Source: Salinispora tropica CNB-440 (GTDB lineage Bacteria; Actinomycetota; Actinomycetes; Mycobacteriales; Micromonosporaceae). Taken from it: a stretch of DNA of 64,000 bases. How positions within the stretch are numbered: position 1 is the stretch's first letter; each line of letters begins with the position of its first letter. The position numbers and the translations under genes were made by a program. The notes under the pieces were generated by a model that saw only the letters and a list, made by a program, of their open reading frames with translations, had not been told where the DNA came from and did no database searches. Shown piece by piece: positions 42,025 through 51,191 of this stretch. Where the stretch lies: contig NC_009380.1 in the NCBI RefSeq assembly GCF_000016425.1, positions 4,716,144 to 4,780,143 of the forward strand. Direction: 5' to 3'.

Positions 42025-42564
42025 ATGATTGCCGAACACGTGCGGGACCCTGCGGTAACTGCCGTGATCTTCGGATTCTTCGCTTCGAGCTGGTTCGGCT
42101 GGGCTCAGGAGGCACCTCCTGGCAAATGGCGTGGGCTCCTCGCCGCCGGCTCGGTGGCCAGCCTCCTCACCGCCATCGCCGGTGGTCTACTCACGTGGCG
42201 GCTCTGGCACACTGACACCGCCTTCGACGAGAGCACCAGCCGCGCGTTCGGGGTCGTGGTCGCCATCGAGTTTGGAGCCGCCACGCTCGGATCGATCCTA
42301 CTCAGTCGCCGCGGCCGACAGGACCTGATCTCGATGTGGGTCGCCTTCGTCGTCGGCGCTCACCTCTTCCCGGTCGCTGCTCTGATCGACTATCCGATGA
42401 TCTACATCGTCGCCACTCTCATCACGGTCGTCTCGGTCGCCGCGACACCGGTCGCCCGGTCTCGAAAGCTGTCGGTAAGCGCAGTCGTCGGCGCGCCAAC
42501 CGGACTGATCCTTCTCACCGCCGCACTCTTCTCCGTTGCTTCCGCGGCCATCGCCAGTTCCTGA
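42025..42564 (+). CDS. Integral membrane protein, unknown function
   Basis: 179 residues with about six membrane helices (AVIFGFFASSWFGWAQEA, SVASLLTAIAGGLLTWRLW, FGVVVAIEFGAATLGSILL, WVAFVVGAHLFPVAALID, IYIVATLITVVSVAATPV, LILLTAALFSVASAAIASS). No known motif; similar short membrane proteins are widespread in actinobacteria. ATG follows GGCAGGGAGG at 7 bases. Confidence 0.72.
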   Translation: MIAEHVRDPAVTAVIFGFFASSWFGWAQEAPPGKWRGLLAAGSVASLLTAIAGGLLTWRLWHTDTAFDESTSRAFGVVVAIEFGAATLGSILLSRRGRQDLISMWVAFVVGAHLFPVAALIDYPMIYIVATLITVVSVAATPVARSRKLSVSAVVGAPTGLILLTAALFSVASAAIASS

Positions 42565-42939
42565 GTCCCTGCACCGCTGAACCAGCCTGGCCATCGCCAC
42601 TCACGCGTCCTCGCCGATACGACGGACAACCCATACATCCAGCGGCGCCGACCGTTTTTCAGGATGGAAAGCCGCACCACTCGAGGACGTGCCATACGTG
42701 ACGCTGAACTCCGGTGGTCACCCTGTGGTGAGAGTCTTCGCCGGCGCGGAGCAGCACCCTCACGAAGGGCACGCGGCGCGGCTGGCGTACTTCCGGTCCC
42801 CGACGCGGAGAAGACCGCGGAGCAGGCGGTGTCGCCCCGATCCTTTTCTTGGTGTTTCCTAATTGATAGGCTCCGAATAATGACTACGTCGCTCCAATGG
42901 GCACGGTAGGGACTTGAACTCGAAGGGAACGAACACACG
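42565..42939 (+). other. Intergenic, possible short coding remnant
   Basis: Mostly featureless. A + strand stretch near 42697-42770 reads VTLNSGGHPVVRVFAGAEQH and then EGHAARLAYFRS, which looks protein-like but has no convincing start or end. No family recognised. Confidence 0.3.
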
Positions 42940-43323
42940 ATGAGCCAAGACAAGGCAGGCACAATCGCGGGCTTCGACCTGACCGTCCAGAACGCCGACG
43001 GTGTCCGCGACTTCTATGCGGACGTGGTCGGCTGGAAGCCGGAGCCGCTGAGCATGGGCGACTACGACGACTACATGATGCTCGCGCAGGACGGCAACCC
43101 GGTCGCCGGCATCTGCCACGCCAAGAGCAGCAACGCCGACCTGCCGCCGCAGTGGATCACCTACATCGCGGTCAGCGACCTCTCCGCAAGCCTAGCGCGG
43201 GTGACCGAAAAGGGCGGCGAGGTCGTACGGCAGCCCAACGGCACCGGTCCGGGCGGATTCGCGCTGATCAAGGACCCCGCGGGTGCGATGGTCGCACTGA
43301 TGCAGAACCCCCACGCCAGCTGA
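42940..43323 (+). CDS. VOC-family (glyoxalase-fold) protein
   Basis: 127 residues: AGFDLTVQNADGVRDFYADV, VGWKPEPLSMGDYDDYMML and the late DPAGAMVALMQNP. This pattern fits the CFP30/Rv0911-like VOC proteins of actinobacteria, often of unknown substrate or linked to stress. ATG at 42940 is preceded by GGAACGAACACACG. Monocistronic. Confidence 0.82.
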   Translation: MSQDKAGTIAGFDLTVQNADGVRDFYADVVGWKPEPLSMGDYDDYMMLAQDGNPVAGICHAKSSNADLPPQWITYIAVSDLSASLARVTEKGGEVVRQPNGTGPGGFALIKDPAGAMVALMQNPHAS

Positions 43324-43422
43324 GCCGCACACGGGATCAGCAATACTACTGGCGGGGAAGCCCGCACGCAGATGCCGGCCGAGCCGTTAGACCTCCGACA
43401 ACGCCTCGGCCGGGGAGTATCC

Positions 43423-43822
43423 TCAACTCGAGCTGATCGCTTCGCTAAATCCCAAAGCGACGACAAACCAGACAAGGACCGCGGCGGCACTGACGCCAAG
43501 CATGGTCAGCGCCTTAACTACCAATTGTGATCAACAGGATCGGCAGCGGGGTCAGGACTCGCAAAATGACCGGTAGCGAGGGTCCGGTTCGATGCTGTAC
43601 GCCGTTGACCTCGGCAGTTGGGTAGGGGTCGGTAAACGTGGTGCGTACCGTGGCTTTGACTGCACCACCGTCCACTGCCGGTAACGTGTACTGACGCCTG
43701 CCCGACCGGGAAACTGTGACTCCGCCCACGGATACCGTCGGCTGCCCCCACAGTGCGCGGGGCGTGACGACGATCGGGCCGGCCACACCGTCGATGCTAA
43801 TAGGTTCCGTGTTCACCGGCAT
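43423..43822 (-). pseudogene. Small predicted membrane protein, frameshifted near its C-terminus
   Basis: From ATG 43822: ISIDGVAGPIVVTPRALWGQ, TVSVGGVTVSRSGRRQYTLP, then a helix LPVILRVLTPLPILLITIGS and a stop at 43514. In a neighbouring frame coding resumes as LGVSAAAVLVWFVVALGFSE to a stop at 43423, the second helix expected for such a protein. One indel near 43520 separates them. The 102-residue front part could still be made. Function unknown. Confidence 0.55.
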
Positions 43823-43925
43823 GATCTGCCCGCCGGTGGTTTGCTGATCCAGGGAGCGGGAAACACCGCCGCGGGGACCCTGTCCCGCCTCGATTCGGCC
43901 GGCAGCACCCGGAGGGGGAAAGGCG

Positions 43926-44489
43926 ATGGCGGCAAAGCTCGACGGCAAGCGTGTAGCGATTCTCGCGACTGACGGCGTAGAAGAGGTGGAGTACACCAAG
44001 CCGCGCGCAGCTGTGGAGGCCGCCGGCGGTACCGCCGAACTGATCTCGTTGGGCAAGGAGCCGATTCGGTCGGTCAACCATCTGGACACGTCCACGACGT
44101 ACGAGGTAGACCGCGCCGTCGCCGATGCGGACCCCGTCGACTATGACGCCCTGGTTCTGCCCGGTGGGGTGGCCAACCCGGACTTCCTACGGGCCGACGC
44201 CAACGTGGTGCGCTTCGTACGGACCTTCGTCGAATCCGGCAAGCCGGTAGCTGCCATCTGTCACGGTCCGTGGACGTTGGTCGAGGCGAACGTGGTGCGG
44301 GGCCGCACCCTCACCTCTTGGCCGAGCTTGCGCACCGACTTGGTCAACGCAGGCGCTACCTGGGTGGACCAGGAGGTCTTCGTCGACAATGGGCTGATCA
44401 CCAGCCGCAGGCCCCGTGATCTGCCGGCGTTCTGCGCCACGTTGATCAGCGAAATAGCCGACGGTGGGACTACCGGTTCGACCACGTAG
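43926..44489 (+). CDS. DJ-1/PfpI-family protein
   Basis: 187 residues. KRVAILATDGVEEVEYTKPR carries the conserved Glu, and PVAAICHGPWTLVEANVVRG has the nucleophilic Cys followed by His (elbow AICHGP), as in PfpI/YhbO glyoxalase/deglycase-type proteins. It is probably a stress-related deglycase or chaperone acting on glyoxal adducts (family knowledge). ATG follows GGAGGGGGAAAGGCG. Confidence 0.88.
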   Translation: MAAKLDGKRVAILATDGVEEVEYTKPRAAVEAAGGTAELISLGKEPIRSVNHLDTSTTYEVDRAVADADPVDYDALVLPGGVANPDFLRADANVVRFVRTFVESGKPVAAICHGPWTLVEANVVRGRTLTSWPSLRTDLVNAGATWVDQEVFVDNGLITSRRPRDLPAFCATLISEIADGGTTGSTT

Positions 44490-44984
44490 GACCGGTAGTC
44501 AGGCGCAGCTCGCCCCTGGATCAACCGTTGCGCCGGACGGTCCACCGGTTCATCTGGCAGACCGTCCGACGCGACCCAGTACCTGTGTCTACGGCCTGGG
44601 CATCGTGGCGATTCGCAAGACCCGGTGGAGGCCTCGGAGTCCGACACGATGGATTGCCCGTTGGGCCGGGATGTTTGCCGGCTCTGTGGAGCAGAGTGGC
44701 GTCAGGCCTCGCGCGCGGGTCGACGCGGCATTCCCCGGTCGCCGCGATCTCGCCGTCCCCGCCCTCGACCGGGTAGAGCTCCCCCGATGGATACGTTCGG
44801 AGAGGAACCACTCGATGAAGGGTTCCGGCGAACCGATCGCAGCGTGGTAGAACTCCACCGCTGCGGGGTGGTCCGTGCGAGATGCAGGACGATCCGCCAC
44901 CCGCTCCCGTTGCGCAGCAGCCGCGGTGAAGGAGTACATCAGGGCAACGGGCTCGGCTTCGCCACCCGCGGTGAGGCCGGCGGG
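44490..44984. other. Intergenic, nothing recognisable
   Basis: About 500 bp between the PfpI gene and the end of the convergent rsgA gene. Frames on both strands are open because of high GC, but none shows a known motif or a ribosome-binding site. Confidence 0.45.
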
Positions 44985-46037
44985 TCAGCGCCGCTTCGCA
45001 CGCTGGGCGTCCTTGATGACACGGGCAAGTCTCCGGCCGGCACGGCGCTGGGCCGCGGGGTCCGCGCGGAGCTCTGCCCACGCGGCCTCCCGGCACAGCT
45101 GATTCCAGGCTCGCACTCGCTGCTCGCTCAGTCTCCCGTCGGCGACCGCCGCCAGCACCTCACAGCCGGGCTCGTTGGCATGGCCGCAGTCGCTGAATCG
45201 ACAGCCGACCGCCAACTCCGCGATGTCGTCGAACCCCGCATCAACGGTGGCAACGTCGGCGTGGACGCCGACCTCACGCATGCCGGGGGTGTCGATCAGA
45301 CAGCAGTCGCCCTCCAGTGCGAAGAGCTGCCGGGCAGTGGTGGTGTGCCGGCCCTTCGCGTCCGAGCGGCGAACCTTTCCGGTGGCGCCCAGTTCCCGAC
45401 CGGCGAGGGCGTTCAGGAGCGTCGACTTTCCTGCCCCGGATTCACCGACGAGCACCAGTGTGCGCTTCGCGCACCGGCCGAGGAGGTCGAATACCCCGGT
45501 GGCTGTCGTCGCCGCGACGGAGACGATGTCGACGCCCGGATGCTGCTGGAGCAGACTGTTTTCGATGTTGGCGGTGGAGTTCACGAGGTCAGCTTTGGAG
45601 AGGATCACCAACGGTGACGCTCCGGCGTCCCAGGCGAGCGAGGTGAAGCGTTGCAGCCGGCCGTGGACGACCGGCCGGTCCAGACCACAGACAATGCCCA
45701 CCACGTCCACGTTAGCGGCGATGAGTTGACCTCCTCCGGTGGAGGGGTCGCGACGGCGGAGCAGTGAAGCCCGTGGCAGCAGGTCGAGGACACGACCGTC
45801 GTCGACGACGACCCAGTCACCGACCGCGAGCGCGGGCGCCGAGGACCGTACGGGGAAGTGGCGGGTGCCACCTTCTGTGCTGATCAGGACGGCTGAACCG
45901 TCGTGGCGGACGACCCGCCCGGGACAGCCGGCACCGTACGCGGCGAGCGCTGCCTGCCATCGGTGTGACCAGCCCAGGGCGGCGAGAGACGGAAATGACT
46001 GTGGGGTCGCCGATGAACCCCGGTGGGGAAGAGACAA
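44985..46037 (-). CDS. rsgA: Ribosome small-subunit-dependent GTPase A
   Basis: 350 residues with the circularly permuted GTPase order. An OB-like N-terminus (VGDWVVVDDGRVLDLLPR) precedes G4 ILSKADLV, then G1 GESGAGKSTLLNALAG, switch region GRHTTTA and G3 DTPGMRE. The C-terminal zinc knuckle reads CRFSDCGHANEPGCEV. It matures the 30S subunit and is itself a zinc protein. The TTG start at 46037 is the best available; no strong ribosome-binding site precedes it. It lies downstream of the Zur-box COG0523-like gene on the same strand, 262 bp away. Confidence 0.9.
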   Translation of the reverse strand: MSLPHRGSSATPQSFPSLAALGWSHRWQAALAAYGAGCPGRVVRHDGSAVLISTEGGTRHFPVRSSAPALAVGDWVVVDDGRVLDLLPRASLLRRRDPSTGGGQLIAANVDVVGIVCGLDRPVVHGRLQRFTSLAWDAGASPLVILSKADLVNSTANIENSLLQQHPGVDIVSVAATTATGVFDLLGRCAKRTLVLVGESGAGKSTLLNALAGRELGATGKVRRSDAKGRHTTTARQLFALEGDCCLIDTPGMREVGVHADVATVDAGFDDIAELAVGCRFSDCGHANEPGCEVLAAVADGRLSEQRVRAWNQLCREAAWAELRADPAAQRRAGRRLARVIKDAQRAKRR

Positions 46038-46299
46038 CTGAGGAACCCTCTGGGTGAAGGAGTGAGATCCGATCGGGTGAACCGATCGTCACCTGATGTC
46101 GCTCAGGTGCACGAAGCGTGGCGGTTCTCAGCAGTCACATGCATGAAAACGCCACCTCCTCCTTCAGATTCCCGCAGCCCCGCGATGAGGCCCCATCACA
46201 CACTACGCCATCCGTTCCCCCGCGTCCTGGATGAAGGGCTTCTCCGACAGGAGTCGACGGCCGGGGGTCAGCGGTTGCAGCGGAGTGGTTTGGCCCGAC

Positions 46300-47583
46300 T
46301 CATGCGGCTTCTCCTTCGGTGGGGAAGATATCGACGACGGGGAAGCACCCGGTCAACGGGTCGTCGTAGTGCCGCCAGGTGTCGCTGCCGTCGGCGAGTT
46401 CGTCATCGGTGAGCAGGCACCTGGTGAGGGTGTGGCACAGCGAGACGGGGTCGAGATCCAGACCGATGAAGACCAGGTGCTGGTGGCGATCGCCGTAGTA
46501 GGGGTCCCAGTCGAGTGCGGCGGCGAGCCGGCGGTGGTCGGACACATCCTCCCAGCCGGAGTCGGGAAGGGCGACCAGCCAGTGACCGAGAGAGCCGAGG
46601 CTGAGCCCACCGCCGGCGAAGTTCCAGGCAATCACCGTGTCGGGTTGGCTGGCGAGCCAGAGGTGCCCGCGAGAGCGCACAACGTCGTCGTTGATGTCCT
46701 CGAAAGCATCGTGTAGGCGCCGAGGGTGAAACGGCCGCCGGGAACGAAAGACGACCGAGACGACGCCACAGTCCGGGTGCGGCTCGTGCACACCGAGGAT
46801 GTATCCCTCAAGGCCACGGGTGAGAACGCCGGGGGTTTCGGGCCGGTGCCGGGGGGTACCGCGCAGTTGACGGCTCAGTTCGGTGGCGTCGAGAAGGTCA
46901 CCGTCGACGGGGACCTGCATCGCCCAGGGCGCCATCCGCTCGAGCAGCACCGACAGGCGACTGGTGTCGTACGCGCCGTCGCGGGACTGGCCCCAGAGGA
47001 CGAGGGTGTCGGCGTACTCGATCTGCCGGACGATGACGTCGGCCAGCGCCCGGTCGTCGTTGTCCGCCGCGGCGATGCCGAGGTGCTTGAGGTCATCGGC
47101 GCTGACCATGCCGTCGAGCAGGTGTTCGGCATCAACGACGGTGGCATAGGAGTCGATCTGGATCAGATCGGTAATCGGGGCGCCGTCAATGAGGCAGTGC
47201 GCGCAGACGGCGGCGACCGCCTCGGGCTCGACCACCTCGGGCAGCATCAGCAACAGGTCGCGGTTGGGCTGCGCGCGGGCCAGTCGGGCGAGGGTGGGCA
47301 GCACGTCTTCTCGCAGCGTGCAGGAGACACATCCGTGTGCGAGCGTGATCCGCTCGTCCTCGAGTACGCCCGCGCTGTCGCGCACGACCCGCCGCACGGT
47401 GCCGGCGCTTAGGTCGGCGAGATCGTGCTGGACCAACAGCAGGGTCGGATCCGCCACCAGCAGCGTACGGGCAACGGCGTACGTCGCGGACGGCCAGAAG
47501 CCGCTGAGCACGGTCAGGGACGGGCGGGTGTCGGTCACCGGAGCGCCGGGGTCGGTGGGTGCGAGCGGAGACGTTGCCATCAC
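46300..47583 (-). CDS. COG0523-like protein lacking the P-loop (second copy)
   Basis: 427 residues. It parallels the protein at 16458-17651: the Walker A position reads LSGFWPSATYAVARTLL with no GK[ST], the metal site reads AHGCVSCTLREDVLPTLARL, and the CobW C-terminal domain is intact (SRGHLWLASQPDTVIAWNFA). GTP binding by the canonical loop is lost while the Cys pair is kept, so a zinc-carrier or regulatory role is inferred. The start at 47583 lies just downstream of a strong Zur-like box (47602-47616) with an overlapping TATACT. An 11-codon ORF overlaps its stop (ATGA) and is probably not a gene. Confidence 0.78.
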   Translation of the reverse strand: MMATSPLAPTDPGAPVTDTRPSLTVLSGFWPSATYAVARTLLVADPTLLLVQHDLADLSAGTVRRVVRDSAGVLEDERITLAHGCVSCTLREDVLPTLARLARAQPNRDLLLMLPEVVEPEAVAAVCAHCLIDGAPITDLIQIDSYATVVDAEHLLDGMVSADDLKHLGIAAADNDDRALADVIVRQIEYADTLVLWGQSRDGAYDTSRLSVLLERMAPWAMQVPVDGDLLDATELSRQLRGTPRHRPETPGVLTRGLEGYILGVHEPHPDCGVVSVVFRSRRPFHPRRLHDAFEDINDDVVRSRGHLWLASQPDTVIAWNFAGGGLSLGSLGHWLVALPDSGWEDVSDHRRLAAALDWDPYYGDRHQHLVFIGLDLDPVSLCHTLTRCLLTDDELADGSDTWRHYDDPLTGCFPVVDIFPTEGEAA

Positions 47584-47601
47584 AGTCCTCTCAACTCTTA
47601 A

Positions 47602-47621
47602 TGAAAATCATTGTCAGTATA
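47602..47621 (-). promoter_or_regulatory. Zur-like operator with overlapping -10 TATACT
   Basis: TGACAATGATTTTCA on the minus strand (7-1-7 repeat) directly follows TATACT (47621-47616). It lies only ~20-35 bp before the ATG of the P-loop-less COG0523 gene. Confidence 0.75.
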
Positions 47622-47846
47622 GGTCCATCCGGCGTGTCGGCGGGGCGGGGGTGCCGACACCCGACCCAGCGGACCGGCGGCAGAACCAGCGAGCCGGCTT
47701 CACCCGACGTGGCGAGACTTCACCTGTGGCACGAGGGGTGAACTCCTCCCAGCTCAGCTCTATAGAGGACTGTCAGTAGCCGGTTTCGGTGCCCCTGTTA
47801 GGGTGTGCGAGACGTCACCCGCCGCGAGTCGAGAAGAGCTTTCCCC

Positions 47847-48686
47847 GTGACAAAGGCCCCTTCGGAATCCACGCAATCAGCCGCCAAACCGAACGGGTCA
47901 CTCTCCTCGAAGATTGACACTACGATCGCCCACCCCGCCCGAATCTGGAACTACTGGCTGGGCGGTAAGGACAATTTCGCGGTGGACCGCGAGGTCGGCG
48001 ACCACACCATCGCCGCCTACCCACACATCATCGAACTGGCCCGTAGCCAGCGAGCCTTCCTGGCACGCGCGGTCACCCATCTGGCAAAGGAAACCGGCGT
48101 TCGCCAGTTCCTGGATATCGGCACCGGCCTGCCGACTGCCAACAACACCCACGAGGTGGCTCAGTCGATCGCCCCCGAGTCGCGCATCGTCTACGCCGAC
48201 AACGATCCGCTGGTTCTGGTGCACGCGCGGGCGCTGTTGACCAGCCACCCCAAGGGTGCGACCGACTACATCGACGCCGACCTTCGGCAACCGGACAAGA
48301 TCCTGGCCGCGGCGGCCGAGACCCTCGACTTCAGCAAGCCGATCGCCGTCACCATGCTCGGCATTGTGATCTTCCTGGCCGACGACGACGAGGCATACGG
48401 AGTTGTCGACCACCTGGTTGCGGCTCTCCCGTCGGGGAGTTACCTGGCCATGACACACACCACCAACGCCATCCACGGCGCCGCGACCGACGAGGCGGTC
48501 CGGATCTGGAACGAGGGCGGCTCGGACCCGATGGTGGTGCGTAGTCTCGATGGCATCGGCCGATTCTTCCGCGGCCTCGAGCTGGTCGAGCCGGGCATCG
48601 TCTCGCTGACCCGGTGGCGACCCGACGCCGAGACCGCCGCCGGGCCCGAGGTCGACGAGTTCTGCGGGGTGGGCTACAAGCCGTGA
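47847..48686 (+). CDS. DUF574-type SAM-dependent methyltransferase (Methyltransf_19)
   Basis: 279 residues. It has the family hallmarks TIAHPARIWNYWLGGKDNFA near the N-terminus, RQFLDIGTGLPTANNTHEVA (SAM loop), SRIVYADNDPLVLVHARALL and the C-terminal LTRWRPDA. This family is greatly expanded in actinomycetes; a role in modifying small molecules or proteins is assumed, and substrates are mostly unknown. GTG at 47847 is chosen; an in-frame GTG at 47805 is possible. Confidence 0.83.
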   Translation: MTKAPSESTQSAAKPNGSLSSKIDTTIAHPARIWNYWLGGKDNFAVDREVGDHTIAAYPHIIELARSQRAFLARAVTHLAKETGVRQFLDIGTGLPTANNTHEVAQSIAPESRIVYADNDPLVLVHARALLTSHPKGATDYIDADLRQPDKILAAAAETLDFSKPIAVTMLGIVIFLADDDEAYGVVDHLVAALPSGSYLAMTHTTNAIHGAATDEAVRIWNEGGSDPMVVRSLDGIGRFFRGLELVEPGIVSLTRWRPDAETAAGPEVDEFCGVGYKP

Positions 48687-48875
48687 GCGGCCGGTAGCCC
48701 ACGATAGTCCGCAAACCCACCGATGCTCCGGTGGTGCGCTACACCGCCCCAGCAGAGTGTCGCGCGGCAGGAGGGGCGTTGTCGGTACACGTAACGGTCA
48801 CGTGTCAACACCTGTTGTGTCGGGCACCGACGGTGTGACACTGCTCGGGATCGGATACGGGGAGGATAGGGACCA

Positions 48876-49370
48876 GTGGCTGCGGATCATCAAGGCCGGC
48901 AGGAACTGCCGCCGCTCGACACGCTCGCCGCCCGCCTCGAGTACCTGTTCGACACCATCCGCCCCTCGCAGGAGGAGCTTGGAAGGTCCGAGGAGCCCGG
49001 GCGGAAGTACACAAACAAGGAAGTCGCCGACAAGATCAACGGACGGCAGGCGGAGACTGGCGTGTCCATCAGCGCCGCCTACGTCGGGGAGCTACGCCGG
49101 GGTGTGGCATGTGATCCGCGCACCTCACACGTTCGTGCCCTGGCCCGCGCCTTCGGCGTCCACTCTGGCTACTTCGTGGATGATGCCGCCGCCGACCGGG
49201 TCCAGGAGCAGATCCGACTCCTCGGCGAGCTGCGACGGATGGGTGTCAAGCAGGTAGCGCTGCGGCAGGTTCTGGCTGACACTGGCTTGTCCTCGGCTGA
49301 CTCTCGGTTGGTGGAACAGATGGTTGCCCGCCTGCAAGCCCTCGGCGGCAGCCACCAGAATGGCCACTGA
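48876..49370 (+). CDS. XRE-type transcriptional regulator
   Basis: 164 residues. Helix-turn-helix region KYTNKEVADKINGRQAETGV, then SISAAYVGELRRGVACDPRT, with an insert, as in the actinobacterial regulators paired with ImmA/IrrE peptidases. The C-terminal helical part (VQEQIRLLGELRRMGVKQVA) is likely for dimerisation. GTG at 48876 follows GGAGGATAGG. It is the first gene of a four-gene operon and the probable target of the protease in the second. Confidence 0.82.
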   Translation: MAADHQGRQELPPLDTLAARLEYLFDTIRPSQEELGRSEEPGRKYTNKEVADKINGRQAETGVSISAAYVGELRRGVACDPRTSHVRALARAFGVHSGYFVDDAAADRVQEQIRLLGELRRMGVKQVALRQVLADTGLSSADSRLVEQMVARLQALGGSHQNGH

Positions 49371-49424
49371 CAGCCATGCCTGTCCTGCGGTTCAGGGTGT
49401 GCAGACGGCCGGGGAGAGTCTGAC

Positions 49425-49949
49425 GTGACCCTGCGCCACCTACGTAAGCGCTGCAAGCGAGTGGTCGCCGCGCTAGACATGCCCGAGACGTTCGACCTGC
49501 CGGAGCTGTGCCGACTCCTTGGGGAACGCCGGGGACGACCAATCCACCTGGTTCCGATCAGCCTGCCGGTGCACAGCGTGTGCGGCATGTGGGTGCCGAC
49601 CGACACGTTCGACGCGATCTTCTATGAGCAGCACACCTCGCCGATCCACCAAATGCTGATCATTGGACACGAGCTGGGTCACCTACTCGCAGGGCACCGG
49701 CCCGCCGCCGTACTGGACCCTGATGCCTCCAAGCTGCTCCTACCGGACCTCGATCCCCAAACCGTGCAGCGCTTCCTCGGCCGTAGCAACTACGCCGCCG
49801 AGGAGGAGCGGGAGGCAGAGATGATCGGGTCTCTCCTGCTACGCCGGCTCCGCGACAGTTCGGGCTCCGGGCAGGACACCCCAGGAGACGGTCCTGAGGC
49901 CGCCCTGTACGACCGGCTACGGCAGTCGCTGGAACACCCCGGCCGGTAG
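49425..49949 (+). CDS. ImmA/IrrE-family metallopeptidase
   Basis: 174 residues with the zinc motif IGHELGHLLAGH (HExxH) at about residues 85-96 and a later EEREAEMIGSLLL supplying the third ligand (E). Family members cleave a cognate XRE repressor to switch on genes after stress or peptide signals (ImmA/ImmR of ICEBs1, IrrE/DdrO). The XRE gene directly upstream is the natural substrate. GTG start. 6 bp to the next gene. Confidence 0.87.
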   Translation: MTLRHLRKRCKRVVAALDMPETFDLPELCRLLGERRGRPIHLVPISLPVHSVCGMWVPTDTFDAIFYEQHTSPIHQMLIIGHELGHLLAGHRPAAVLDPDASKLLLPDLDPQTVQRFLGRSNYAAEEEREAEMIGSLLLRRLRDSSGSGQDTPGDGPEAALYDRLRQSLEHPGR

Positions 49950-49955
49950 CGGCCG

Positions 49956-51191
49956 ATGGATACCCTGCTCTACTGCCTCTGCGCCGGCGCTGGCTGGGCG
50001 ACCTTCGTGTACACCCTACGGCTGCTGCGACGACACCCCACGCCGGCGCGTCGTGCGCTCTGCGTCTCGCTCGGCACCTTCGGCGTCGGCGCCACCCTGG
50101 CCATCCCACCACTCGCTGCCAGCATTGAGGCCAGCCTGGGGCTACCGAATCTCGCCAGGGTGCTCGCCCACGGCTGCGCCATGACCATCGCCGCGGCCGC
50201 CGAGCACATGCTGCTGTACCTCGCGCTGCCCGCCGCGCAGGCGGCTGCCCGGACCCGACGTTGGGTGTGGATCACGGCAGGTGCGTACCTCGTCATGGTC
50301 GCCCTGTATGCCCACACCCTCGGCTACGACCAGCCGGTTCAGTTGACCGTTGAGTACGCCACCGATCCGGCGGTATCGGCATATCTGCTGATTCTCGTAA
50401 CGGTGGGCTTCTTCGCCTACTGCATCGACATCTCCCGGCTGTGCTGGAAGTTCGCCCGCATCTGTGGCCGGCCCTGGCTCCGGCGTGGCCTGCGGATCAC
50501 CGCCACCGGCGCCACGGTCGCCATGCTCTACAGCACAAACAAGATCGTCTACTTGGTCGCCTACTGGAGTGGGCTACAGCCAAGCGGCGAACGCGAAATC
50601 ACCGCGGTCCTGGTCACCGTCAGCGCACTACTCATGATGATCGGCCTGACCATACCCGCCTGGGGTCCGCTGATGCCTCTCACCCGACGCTGGGATGACC
50701 TGCGCGCCTACCGCCGGCTCCGACCGCTGTGGCACGACCTCACCGCTGCACTGCCCGAGCTTGAGCTGGATCCAGAACTCCGCCGCCCCCTCGTCGCCGT
50801 GCGCGACATCGACTACGCGCTGGCCCGTCGCGTGGCGGAGATCCGCGACGGGCGGCTGGCGCTGCGCCCCTTCCTGGACGCCCGGGTCACCCAGACCGCC
50901 GAAACCCTGGCCGAGCAGGCAGGCCTTGCCGACGACGACCGGCTCGCCACCATCGAGGCCGCCCAGCTGGCGTTCGGGCTGCGAGCGCACCGAGCCGGTG
51001 TCACCGCCGCCTACCCGCAACCGGCCGAGGGCCCGCACCGATCGGCCGACGGCTACGCCGGTGAGATCACCTGGCTCGCCCGCGTCACGACCGCGTACCA
51101 CCAGTCCCCGGTGGTGGCCGCGACCCTCGATGCCACCGAAGGTTTCGCTGCTGCCGCCCCGTCCCAAGCCGTTGGAGACCCGCGCCAGTGA
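49956..51191 (+). CDS. MAB_1171c-type integral membrane protein (DUF6545-like)
   Basis: 411 residues. Residues 1-240 form about seven membrane helices (AGAGWATFVYTLRLLRRHPT, MTIAAAAEHMLLYLALPAAQ, AYLLILVTVGFFAYCIDISR and others). A ~170-residue cytosolic part follows, starting with RRLRPLWHDLTAALPELELD, a motif typical of the MAB_1171c family, which is called a putative transporter without proof. Such genes commonly follow XRE/ImmA pairs in actinomycetes. The stop overlaps the next GTG. Confidence 0.78.
   Translation: MDTLLYCLCAGAGWATFVYTLRLLRRHPTPARRALCVSLGTFGVGATLAIPPLAASIEASLGLPNLARVLAHGCAMTIAAAAEHMLLYLALPAAQAAARTRRWVWITAGAYLVMVALYAHTLGYDQPVQLTVEYATDPAVSAYLLILVTVGFFAYCIDISRLCWKFARICGRPWLRRGLRITATGATVAMLYSTNKIVYLVAYWSGLQPSGEREITAVLVTVSALLMMIGLTIPAWGPLMPLTRRWDDLRAYRRLRPLWHDLTAALPELELDPELRRPLVAVRDIDYALARRVAEIRDGRLALRPFLDARVTQTAETLAEQAGLADDDRLATIEAAQLAFGLRAHRAGVTAAYPQPAEGPHRSADGYAGEITWLARVTTAYHQSPVVAATLDATEGFAAAAPSQAVGDPRQ

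Noticed and set aside
44589..44939. Minus-strand frame of 116 codons in the 44.5-45.0 kb gap
   Set aside because: No motif, no ribosome-binding site, and composition resembles random high-GC frames.
46267..46302. 11-codon ORF overlapping the stop of the second P-loop-less COG0523 gene as a small ribosomal paralogue
   Set aside because: Too short, and it matches none of the zinc-independent L28, L31, L33, L36 or S14 sequences I compared from memory.
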